Origin: an uncultured Bacteroidales bacterium
GTDB lineage: Bacteria > Bacteroidota > Bacteroidia > Bacteroidales > UBA4417
Length of the DNA stretch: 36,685 nt
Reading direction: 5' to 3'
Assembly: GCA_903822525.1 (NCBI GenBank)
Contig: CAIJPI010000223.1
Coordinates: 1-36,685 of the forward strand
In this document: positions 1 through 6,823 of the stretch, in pieces
Position numbering within the stretch: position 1 is the stretch's first letter
How the letters are laid out: every line of letters starts with the position of its first letter
Program-made: the position numbers and the translations under genes
Notes under the pieces: generated by a model
Seen by the model: the letters and a program-made list of their open reading frames with translations, nothing else
Databases searched by the model: none
What the model was told of the DNA's origin: nothing

Positions 1-219
1 AAAGAAAAAAGTGACAGAAGTAATTTATTGCGATAGAAACAGATACATTTCCGACAAGGAATTTATTTGTTTTATTACGTTCCTTTCTATAATTTTGACC
101 TTTAATTGAAGGGCATTGGTTTATACATTATCGAAAAACCAGGTCATTCATAGAAGGCAGCCAAAGGCGGGAAGAATATTGCGAAGTCATCGTTTTGTTT
201 AACCGTTTAAAAGCCTATT

Positions 220-292
220 GCGGAAGTAGCTCAGTTGGTAGAGCATCAGCTTCCCAAGCTGAGGGTCGCGAGTTCGAATCTCGTTTTCCGCT
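220..292 (+). tRNA. tRNA-Gly (anticodon CCC)
   Basis: The sequence folds as a complete 73-nt cloverleaf. The acceptor strand GCGGAAG pairs with TTTCCGC, with one G-U pair. The anticodon stem TCAGC/GCTGA encloses loop TTCCCAA, giving anticodon CCC, which reads glycine GGG codons. The T arm GCGAG-TTCGAAT-CTCGT is canonical. The 3' CCA is not encoded, since the gene is followed by CTT. It stands alone, with a terminator directly downstream and an insertion sequence starting about 60 bp further on. Confidence 0.95.
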
Positions 293-297
293 CTTGA

Positions 298-340
298 AAA
301 TCAGTTAATTGCAGTATTTTGCGATTAACTGATTTTTTTT
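298..340 (+). terminator. Rho-independent terminator of the tRNA-Gly gene
   Basis: The arms at 298-313 and 320-335 form a 16-bp stem with one G-T pair around a 6-nt loop (GTATTT). A run of T residues follows up to 340. It begins 6 nt after the tRNA, so it should end that transcript. The insertion sequence starts about 11 bp beyond it. Confidence 0.85.
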
Positions 341-351
341 ATTCCATTTTA

Positions 352-1479
352 CTAAGTACATGACAAAAATCGACAACATTCTCTAAATTTCTCTAAATCA
401 TTACCGAACAATACATTAGCAAGAAATGTCAGGCCATATTTAAAAAGGCTCTTTGCTTTTCTGCCATGCGTTTTAATTTTGATAGGGCATATTTCATTCA
501 AGTAAATACGCACTTTGTATGCCCAAACAAATGCTACAAATACAAGAGCGAAGAGTTTGCTGATCCATTCTATTTCGGTCAAATGTGTATCTTCAATATT
601 GACCCCACTTGACTTTATAGCCTTAAAAGCAGTTTCAATTTGCCATCGTTCTTTGTATACTGATTGTGCCTGTTCAGGTTTGTTAAAGGAAACAATAATC
701 TGAAATTCAGGAACACCTTTCTTATTTTTGACTTTCGAAGCCGATAGATAACAGAGTTGACCATTGACATAAACAATCCCGCTGTAGAAAGCATATTGAT
801 TGATCCTTAAATTGCTGAATAATCAGGAAGCTTTCACCCGATGTCCGTTACTTGGTATAACCACCCAGAAATTATCACGAATGCGAATATGATACCGAAT
901 TCGATTCGCATTTAGATAACCCAGCCAATGATCGCCAATAAACTCTCTGTCTGCCAGCAGGCAATCTATACTATCTTTGCCAAACAAAACTATGTAGCGG
1001 TTTATCAGTTCAATGCGTTCGTTTGTAGATGAATTACCAAATTTGGGCATCATCGTAAACAGGATCGGGAACACGACACCTTGGTAAACAATAGCTACAA
1101 CCAGAACATTGATATTTGCTGAACCAAACTTCCAGTTCGTTCTATCCATCGCCAGACGATAGGGTGGTTTGTGCGGAAGTAATGCAAAAATCAAACGAGC
1201 TATCAGATTGGTATCTAACAGATATTCTGACATAAAGTGTTGAATTCGGCGAAGTGATGAGTCTACTTTCACTTCGTTCTCAAAACTGCAAGCCAACTTC
1301 TCAAAACAGACTGTCTGTACTTTGCAAAGAGCCATAATAAATAAGCCAAAGAACTTTATTCGGGCTACATTCATATTTTCTCCGAAAATTTCTGATAAAG
1401 TTGAAAGTAAAATAGTATTTTTACTCTCATTACTGGTGTTCATGTATCTTGGTGCCATACCTGCTAGTATTTCATTCAA
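352..1479 (-). pseudogene. IS4-family transposase broken by one in-frame TGA
   Basis: The minus-strand frame from 1479 to 352 reads as one 375-codon IS4-family DDE transposase, interrupted only by TGA at 823-825 (codon 219). Upstream of the stop lie the first aspartate (D112, in DRTNW) and the second (D177, in ADREFIG). Downstream, in the same frame, come the typical YKERWQIE signature with E282 and the conserved end FLSCT. No frameshift is needed to join the halves, so a single point change (for example TGG or CGA to TGA) explains the break. The two halves could be mistaken for two small genes of about 218 and 76 residues. Readthrough or recoding cannot be excluded from sequence, but inactivation is simpler. 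Confidence 0.9.
356..370 (+). repeat. Left terminal inverted repeat of the insertion sequence
   Basis: GTACATGACAAAAAT is the exact reverse complement of 1570-1584. It sits just outside the conserved end of the transposase frame, whose last residues FLSCT and stop are encoded across it. Confidence 0.85.
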
Positions 1480-1569
1480 GATACTGAATATCAGTATATT
1501 AAATCATTTTATCAAGCTATAGTTACTACCAAGTTATTAACACATATTGTTGATTATCAATTATTTGTA

Positions 1570-1584
1570 ATTTTTGTCATGTAC
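1570..1584 (-). repeat. Right terminal inverted repeat of the insertion sequence
   Basis: ATTTTTGTCATGTAC is the exact reverse complement of the left repeat. It contains an outward-facing TTTTTG that could act as a -33 element for the kinase at 1637. It also contains an ATG (1579-1581 on the plus strand) and another at 1574 in the kinase frame. The latter gives the kinase a spurious N-terminal extension beginning MSCT. Confidence 0.8.
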
Positions 1585-1602
1585 CAAGTTTATTTATCTT
1601 TA
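1574..1602 (+). promoter_or_regulatory. Possible hybrid promoter: -33 from the IS end, -7 from the flank
   Basis: TTG at 1574-1576 lies inside the IS right repeat. It is followed 18 bp later by TATCTTTA at 1595-1602, which matches seven of the eight positions of the Bacteroidota -7 box TAnnTTTG. The kinase ATG follows 34 bp after the box. The spacing fits the known 17-23 bp range. That it works, and that the insertion created it, is inference. Confidence 0.4.
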
Positions 1603-1636
1603 CCGATACTCCTTTTACCATAAACTGAATCACAAT

Positions 1637-4042
1637 ATGAAAAAGCAAGATAACGCTCCGACTATTTCGTCTCTCCTACGCCAAAAAGCTGAACAGGTAG
1701 TTGAAAAAAAAACAGTGAATGCTTCTTCACATTTTCCTAAAACCGATGTTCTGAAACTTTTGCATGAACTTGAAGTGCACCAGATTGAGCTGCAAATGCA
1801 GAATAATGAGCTTACTGCGGCAAAAGAACAGGCGGAAATCGCTGCTGTAAAGTATTCGCGGTTATATGATCTTGCTCCGACAGGGTATCTCACTTTGTCT
1901 GAAACAGGTAACATATTGGATATAAACATGAGTGCATCGCAAACCCTCGGCTTAGCGTATCCGGATTTAATAAACAATACATTTAGATTTTTTGTTTCCG
2001 ACGATTCAAAATCAATCTTCAATAAGTTTCTGAATTCAATATTTAGCAGCAAAAAGGAAGAAAACTGTGAGGCGATTCTAGCAGTTCAGCATAAATTACC
2101 AATATATGTTCATCTTACCGGAATCTGTTCAGGAAGCGGTGACCAATGCCTTGTAATCATGGTTGATATTTCTGAACGCAGAAAGGCTGAGGACACATTA
2201 AAGAAGAGTAATGAAAGGAATCGTTCAATTATTTTACAGACAGCCATGGACGGTTTTTGGCTCATTGATACGCAAGGGCAACTGCTTGAAGTGAACGAAA
2301 CTTATTGCCGGATGAGCGGCTACAGCGAAGAGGATCTTTTGAAAATGAGCATTTCGGACCTGGAAGCTAATGAGTCAGTTGAAGTCACCGGAACACATAT
2401 TAAGAATACTATTTTATTGGGTGAATACCGCTTTGAAACACGTCACCGTCGGAAGGATGGGAGCATTTTTGATGTCGAAATCAGTGTACAGCATCAACTC
2501 AACGAAGGAGGACGAATGGTCGCTTTTCTGCATGATATCACTGAATATAAACTCAGAGATGCAGCTTTAAGAGAGAGTGAACAGAAATTTCGGACATATA
2601 TTAATAATGCTCCTCTTGGAATATTTGTAACAAACGAAAGGGGAGAATATCTTGATGTAAATCCAGCTGCCTGTCAGATAACCGGATTCAGCATGGTTGA
2701 ACTCCTTACCATGAAAATAGTGGATCTTATACCGGAGAATTCATTGGAATATGCTGGCAATCACTTCAAAAAGGTTCTGACGGAAGGTTTTGCAACCGGC
2801 GAACTTACTTTTTTGCGAAAAGACAGGCTCATCCGATCTTGGTCAGTAGATGCAGTAAAGCTATCAGATCAAAGATTCCTTGCTTTTGTTATCGATATCA
2901 CTGATCGTAAAAAAGCAGACGCAGAACTTAAACAATTAAATGAGGAGCTTGAAGACCGCGTAAAGGAACGAACGGCAGAATTGTCAATGATAAATGCTTC
3001 GTTACAACAAACCGAAGAAAAATACCGTACAGTTGCTGATTATACCTACGATTGGGAATACTGGATCGCTCCTGACGGTACAATTCAATTTATGTCGCCG
3101 TCAGTAGAAAGAATTACAGGCTATACAATTGACGAATTTAAAGCTGACCCGCAGATGCGTAATCGCATTATACTTAAAGATGATCAAATACTTTGGGAAA
3201 AGCATATAAAGGCACCCATTAAACTTCTTGATAATGAAAAAAATGATAATTTTGAATTCAGAATTGTTACAAAAAACGGAGAAATTCGTTGGATTGATCA
3301 TACCTGCAGGAAAATATACAGTAATGGAAAATACCTGGGGCTGAGAGTATCGAACCGTGATATTACTGAGAAAGTTAAAGCCGAAAATGAACTGTTAAAT
3401 ATAACCGTTAAAGTTGAAGATCTTGAACGAAATCGCATTTCACGCGAATTACACGATGGACTGGGCCCACTGCTTTCTACTATTAAATTGTATTTCCAGT
3501 GGCTGGCAGAAACCAATGATCCCCAAAAAATGAAAATTATTACCGAAAAAGGAAACCAAAGCATCGACAGGGCAATGCGGACTACCAGGGAAGTATCGCA
3601 TGGCTTAAGCTCACATGTACTTACCCAATATGGGTATGTCGGGGCAGTATTCGGCTTTACCCAATCCATAAATGATACTCGAAAATTAAATATCAGCTTT
3701 AATCCCAACTCAAACGAAAGATTCAATAATTTGCTGGAAATTACCCTTTACCGGATTACAACAGAACTCATCAACAATACGCTGAATTATGCCATGGCGA
3801 CTCACGTAGAAATAGATTTTGACTACTATAAAGATAAAAATATGATTAGCTTTTCGTATACGGATAACGGAATCGGATTTGATGCGGCAGATATTGAAAA
3901 GTCCGGCAAAGGCATTGGTTTAATGAATATCAGGCAACGGATTAAGTTATTACAGGGAGGTATGAATATTGAAACCGGAATTGGAAAAGGGTTTAAAGTT
4001 CATATTGAATTACCCGTTATCAATCCTGTAGATTTTACTTAG
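1637..4042 (+). CDS. Soluble PAS-repeat sensor histidine kinase (HisKA_3 class)
   Basis: Predicted protein of 801 residues. The N-terminal part (about 30-75) is a charged coiled-coil-like segment, followed by a divergent PAS-like domain (75-180) and PAS units at about 190-305, 310-427 and 460-582, each ending in a DIT/DIS-type PAC motif. A coiled coil (428-458) separates the third and fourth. The kinase core is HisKA_3: the phosphoacceptor is His606 in SRELHDGLGPLLS. The HATPase has an N box NNTLNYA (713-719), DNGIGFD (743-749) and GKGIGL (757-762). No membrane segment is visible, so it should sense a cytoplasmic signal. HisKA_3 kinases pair with LuxR-type regulators, and one follows at 4228. 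I chose ATG 1637 because the in-frame ATG at 1574 lies in the IS terminal repeat and the start MKKQ matches the paralogous start MKKI of the kinase at 6824. Confidence 0.92.
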   Translation: MKKQDNAPTISSLLRQKAEQVVEKKTVNASSHFPKTDVLKLLHELEVHQIELQMQNNELTAAKEQAEIAAVKYSRLYDLAPTGYLTLSETGNILDINMSASQTLGLAYPDLINNTFRFFVSDDSKSIFNKFLNSIFSSKKEENCEAILAVQHKLPIYVHLTGICSGSGDQCLVIMVDISERRKAEDTLKKSNERNRSIILQTAMDGFWLIDTQGQLLEVNETYCRMSGYSEEDLLKMSISDLEANESVEVTGTHIKNTILLGEYRFETRHRRKDGSIFDVEISVQHQLNEGGRMVAFLHDITEYKLRDAALRESEQKFRTYINNAPLGIFVTNERGEYLDVNPAACQITGFSMVELLTMKIVDLIPENSLEYAGNHFKKVLTEGFATGELTFLRKDRLIRSWSVDAVKLSDQRFLAFVIDITDRKKADAELKQLNEELEDRVKERTAELSMINASLQQTEEKYRTVADYTYDWEYWIAPDGTIQFMSPSVERITGYTIDEFKADPQMRNRIILKDDQILWEKHIKAPIKLLDNEKNDNFEFRIVTKNGEIRWIDHTCRKIYSNGKYLGLRVSNRDITEKVKAENELLNITVKVEDLERNRISRELHDGLGPLLSTIKLYFQWLAETNDPQKMKIITEKGNQSIDRAMRTTREVSHGLSSHVLTQYGYVGAVFGFTQSINDTRKLNISFNPNSNERFNNLLEITLYRITTELINNTLNYAMATHVEIDFDYYKDKNMISFSYTDNGIGFDAADIEKSGKGIGLMNIRQRIKLLQGGMNIETGIGKGFKVHIELPVINPVDFT

Positions 4043-4143
4043 AGATGGGTAAACCCACTTATGCAAAAAAGACCCGAGCCCCAAGACCCAAATCACAAGA
4101 GCTAAGACCTCATTTACAACCCCGCTTGGAATATGGAACTTTG

Positions 4144-4158
4144 TCCGCCTGAGGCGGA
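4144..4158. repeat. GC-rich palindrome TCCGCCT-G-AGGCGGA
   Basis: A perfect 7-bp inverted repeat with a 1-nt centre lies in the AT-rich gap between the kinase and its regulator. Similar GC palindromes occur at 4962-4997 and 6340-6354. They look like small dispersed REP-type sequences. A role in mRNA processing between 4042 and 4228 is possible but not shown. Confidence 0.6.
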
Positions 4159-4227
4159 TGAGACTTAATGAATGCAAAAATTTATCCCGTTTTCAGTATA
4201 ATTTATATAAAATAACCGACAATAAGT

Positions 4228-4887
4228 ATGCACTCCAAAACCAGAATAATCATCGTCGACGACCATTCCTTATTCCGTGAGGGAATGAAACTCCTTATTG
4301 AAATGGAAGGAATGGGCCATGTAATTGCTGAGGCTGAAAACGGCCAGGCATTTCTTGATATACTTCCTGGCCTTGCACCGGATTTGGTGTTAATGGATAT
4401 TGAAATGCCAGTTATGGGCGGATTGGAAGCAACCAGGGAAGCTATAGCCATGCATCCCGGATTAAAAATTCTGGTACTCACTATGCTCGGCGAAAAGGAC
4501 AACTATACCACTATGATTAATGCCGGGGCTATGGGTTTTGTACTTAAAACTGCCGGGAAAAATGAACTTCAAAAGGCCATTAAAACAATGGCAGGAGGCG
4601 AGAGCTATTTCTCGAATGAGTTATTACGGCAGATTATTGCAAATTCAGGTAAACAGCAGTTAAGTCCTGACATTTCAGGAAGTATTGACATCAAATTTAC
4701 CGACAGAGAGTTTGAAATATTGAAATATTTTTGCCAGGGTTTAACCGCCACCGAAATTGCCGGTAAAGTATTCAGAAGTGTAAAAACAATTGAGGCACAT
4801 CGTTCGATGCTGTTGGAAAAAACTCATTCGAAAAATACGATCAATCTGGTACTTTTTGCTATTAAAAACAAATTGGTTGAAATTTAG
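4228..4887 (+). CDS. NarL/FixJ-type response regulator (REC + LuxR HTH)
   Basis: Protein of 219 residues. The receiver domain (about 5-122) has the acidic pair D11-D12, phosphoacceptor D57 in LVLMDIEMP, T85 and K107 (FVLKTAG), so all switch residues are present. A linker leads to a LuxR/GerE helix-turn-helix (about 157-217) containing FTDREFEILKYFCQGLT and KTIEAHRS. This is a DNA-binding transcriptional regulator. Its natural partner is the HisKA_3 kinase ending 185 bp upstream on the same strand. The receiver is closely similar, in DNA and protein, to the receiver-only gene at 5608. Target genes cannot be read from the sequence. Confidence 0.95.
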   Translation: MHSKTRIIIVDDHSLFREGMKLLIEMEGMGHVIAEAENGQAFLDILPGLAPDLVLMDIEMPVMGGLEATREAIAMHPGLKILVLTMLGEKDNYTTMINAGAMGFVLKTAGKNELQKAIKTMAGGESYFSNELLRQIIANSGKQQLSPDISGSIDIKFTDREFEILKYFCQGLTATEIAGKVFRSVKTIEAHRSMLLEKTHSKNTINLVLFAIKNKLVEI

Positions 4888-4961
4888 AAATTTTTTACAA
4901 TTACTTGTCGTTGCAATAAAATAATAAGAATTAATCTTTTCTTTTTTTGAGATACCTGCTT

Positions 4962-4997
4962 GCCTGCCCGTTCTGCGCAGGTTAACACCAGGCAGGC
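4962..4997. repeat. GC-rich imperfect palindrome
   Basis: GCCTGCCCG at 4962-4970 pairs with CAGGCAGGC at 4989-4997 (8 of 9 bases), and CTGCGCAG lies between. The local GC content contrasts sharply with the AT-rich surroundings. It resembles the REP-like palindromes at 4144 and 6340. Confidence 0.6.
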
Positions 4998-5095
4998 TTC
5001 GCTTAGTGAAGAGTTCAAAATAACTTCCCCAATTCATTTCAGGCTGATAATGATCTATTCCCTACGGGACTTTTTCAAATTGCCATCGCATTGTA

Positions 5096-5147
5096 TACCA
5101 ATATATTGTTCCTGACGGGTCAGCCCCAGCGGGACTGTAAATTGGTA
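5096..5147. repeat. Hairpin element with TACCAAT/ATTGGTA ends
   Basis: TACCAAT at 5096-5102 is the exact reverse complement of ATTGGTA at 5141-5147. Between them lies a GC-rich core with GTTCCTGACGGG and CCCAGCGGGAC. A related CCCTACGGGA sequence lies just upstream (about 5060-5069). This looks like one unit of a dispersed hairpin repeat. I have an impression that similar sequences occur in other Bacteroidota intergenic regions but could not check. Confidence 0.5.
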
Positions 5148-5607
5148 GAATGAAAAGTAATCCTCTAAGCCAAAGTCGCATTTGGACGAAAAAAATAATA
5201 GCGTTTCAAAGGATACAGGAAAAATTAGCCAATCAATACTAATTATAAATCAATAATCCTGACATCAAAAAGCAGGGTTAATCTTTAGTTCAATAGTTAA
5301 TGAAACTGGAGTTTTTAGAATTAGGGTATGAAATTTAAATCCTCACATGTTTTATTAGGGTTTATGCTATGATTTGTAGAGTTTACACCATTGATACTTT
5401 GAACTTCCTGGCATATAATTGCACTTTTTTTCTGGTCTTTTTAAAAACCATTCTTTAGCTTGTAGTAAAGCAATTTTCGCTCAGAATACTTATCAATACT
5501 ATAGATAGTTGATTATCTGGAGTATATACAAATCCGTGTATCGTAAATGGTATTGATTTGAATGGTACTGTATCCTCGAATTTTGGTATGATATCGAAAA
5601 ATATTTA

Positions 5608-6033
5608 ATGAAAAAAAAAGCCAAAATCATCATAGTCGACGACTATCCATTGTTCCGCGAAGGGATTAAACTCCTTATCGAAATGGAAGGGATTGGCGAA
5701 GTGATTGCCGAGGCTGAGAATGGCCAGGTTTTTCTTGATTTGTTGACTGAACATACACCGGATTTGGTAATAATGGATATTGAAATGCCCGTAATGAACG
5801 GAATAGAGGCTACAATAAAAGCAAAAGCGATCAGGCCTGATTTAAAAATTCTAACACTTACCATATCTAACGAAAAAGAGAACTATTTGTCCATGATAAA
5901 AGCCGGGGCAATGGGTTATGTACTAAAGACTTCAGGAAAACATGAATTTGAAGAAGCAATAAAAGCAGTTATCGCCGGAAATAGCTATTTCTCTCCTGAA
6001 TTATACCTGCAGTTTAGTATTTCAGATACATAA
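5608..6033 (+). CDS. Stand-alone receiver (CheY-like) paralogue of the 4228 regulator
   Basis: Protein of 141 residues consisting of a receiver domain and a short tail. D11-D12, phosphoacceptor D57 (LVIMDIEMP), T85 and K107 (YVLKTSG) are all kept, so it should be phosphorylatable. It aligns without gaps with the first about 130 residues of the regulator at 4228, including VAEAENGQ-like and LFREG motifs, then stops where that protein continues into its LuxR domain. No HTH remnant is recognisable in the following few hundred bases. It may be a phosphate sink, a phosphorelay intermediate, or a decayed duplicate. The intact active site favours function. It sits between the first kinase pair and the giant hybrid kinase. 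Confidence 0.88.
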   Translation: MKKKAKIIIVDDYPLFREGIKLLIEMEGIGEVIAEAENGQVFLDLLTEHTPDLVIMDIEMPVMNGIEATIKAKAIRPDLKILTLTISNEKENYLSMIKAGAMGYVLKTSGKHEFEEAIKAVIAGNSYFSPELYLQFSISDT

Positions 6034-6339
6034 GAGTTATATCCTAATCATGCAGAGAATGGAGTTTTGTGAAAAGACAGTAAAATTTCATACAAAAGCT
6101 TTGCTAATACCGATGTTGCCTGAAAACTCCCAAGATACACAAAGCCACTAGAGTCTTTAAGCAAAAACTGCTGGAAATCATCACTAAAAGAAAATAGTTA
6201 TTAATGCCACTGTCAGCAATAGCACTTATCAAGGGATAAAAATTCAGCAATAAAAGATCCAGGTCATAAGTCTTAAGTTTCAAATTTCAAGAAACCAGAA
6301 ATGTATTGCAATCCCTTCCTGGAATTTTGAGCTTGTCTG

Positions 6340-6354
6340 CCCGCTGCAGGCGGG
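6340..6354. repeat. GC-rich palindrome CCCGC-TGCAG-GCGGG
   Basis: A perfect 5-bp inverted repeat lies around a 5-nt centre. Its 5' context (TTGTCTGCCCG) resembles that of the palindrome at 4144 (TTGTCCGCC). It lies in AT-rich noncoding DNA. Confidence 0.5.
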
Positions 6355-6448
6355 GAATTTGAAATTGGGAACTTCAAAAATGCGACAATTTGCCCCGTTA
6401 TATTCTAAAAAAAAATGTTCTGTTTAAGGAAAATGTGGAAAATCATTT

Positions 6449-6594
6449 GTGCTTAGTGCTCAGTGCTCAGAGAGTATAATGCAGACAAGCTACAGGATTG
6501 ATAAATACAATAAATGATGCTTAGCACATAGCACTATGCACAATGCACTATATAACAGAATTAATTCCTGCTACAATATTCTAAAACAGAACCA
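6449..6594 (+). repeat. Heptamer hairpin element, copy 1
   Basis: The element starts with three GTGCNNN heptamers (6449-6469). A nonrepetitive core of about 55 bp follows, then four CACNNNN heptamers (CACATAG, CACTATG, CACAATG, CACTATA; 6525-6552), then a tail ending CAGAACCA. The GTG and CAC arrays are complementary in pattern and can fold back on each other. A copy with about 96% identity lies inverted at the right window end (36534-36685). There is no coding capacity and no obvious transposon ends. It is probably a nonautonomous dispersed repeat. Confidence 0.75.
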
Positions 6595-6663
6595 TTCTTT
6601 ATTACCCAATGATTACCAACAAACTAAAATGATATACTTAGACTGTTTCTAAATAACTTTTCC

Positions 6664-6671
6664 TATTTTTG
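6664..6671 (+). promoter_or_regulatory. Possible -7 box (TATTTTTG)
   Basis: It matches the Bacteroidota TAnnTTTG consensus. No clear TTTG lies 17-23 bp upstream. It is 152 bp before the ATG of the giant kinase, so it would give a long leader. This is a weak call. Confidence 0.3.
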
Positions 6672-6823
6672 TAAAAATTTTGCCCGTTATTTTCCGGGAA
6701 TACTTGTACGAACTCGTAATAATCCATGCATGAACCCGCTATAGTTGACTGAATACCATCCGGAAATGATATCATGTTTCATCATGAAATAACTCATTTT
6801 ATCTGGTGAAAAAACTGAAATAC

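Larger units (their letters stand above)
351..1589 (-). mobile_element. IS4-type insertion sequence, about 1.24 kb
   Basis: A DDE transposase gene on the minus strand fills nearly the whole element. It is flanked by terminal inverted repeats. The 15-bp core GTACATGACAAAAAT at 356-370 is perfectly repeated in inverse at 1570-1584. The match extends outwards as ACTnnGTACATG, to 351 and 1589. The transposase stop codon (352-354) lies inside the left repeat. I found no convincing target-site duplication: flanks of about 12 bp (around 339-350 and 1590-1601) share only about 8 positions. This suggests an old insertion, altered flanks or slightly misplaced ends. The transposase carries a nonsense codon, so the copy is probably immobile unless helped in trans. 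Confidence 0.85.
4888..5607. other. 720-bp gap with palindromic repeats, no gene seen
   Basis: I see no coding signal here. The stretch contains a GC-rich imperfect palindrome (4962-4997) and a hairpin-forming element bounded by TACCAAT/ATTGGTA (5096-5147). The rest is AT-rich and unremarkable. Its position between the two paralogous regulators suggests debris left by a duplication, but no remnant of a kinase or of the LuxR domain could be recognised. Confidence 0.6.
6034..6823. other. 790-bp gap with repeats, no gene seen
   Basis: No open frame of convincing composition was found. The region holds a GC palindrome (6340-6354), a TTTCAAATT-rich stretch with its inverted counterpart (about 6280-6375), a heptamer hairpin element (6449-6594), and a possible -7 box TATTTTTG at 6664-6671 before the giant kinase. 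A shared AATTT-CCCGTT motif occurs at about 6386 and 6676 and also upstream of 4228. Confidence 0.55.

Noticed and set aside
352-1479. Two separate small genes, 218 and 76 residues
   Set aside because: Both are in one frame, joined by readable sequence containing the YKERWQIE motif. They are halves of one transposase split by TGA at 823-825.
339-1601. Target-site duplication of the insertion sequence
   Set aside because: The best 12-bp flank comparison matches only about 8 positions, all in T-rich sequence, so I do not claim a duplication.
1574-1636. Upstream start of the first kinase
   Set aside because: The ATG is inside the insertion-sequence terminal repeat, and the 21 extra residues do not match the paralogous kinase.
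5608-6033. Receiver-only gene as a plain pseudogene
   Set aside because: All receiver active-site residues are kept and the frame is clean. Loss of the HTH alone is not proof of decay.
6806-6823. GTG start of the giant kinase
   Set aside because: ATG 6824 aligns with the start of the paralogue at 1637 (MKKI against MKKQ). The extra residues are few and the choice is not certain.
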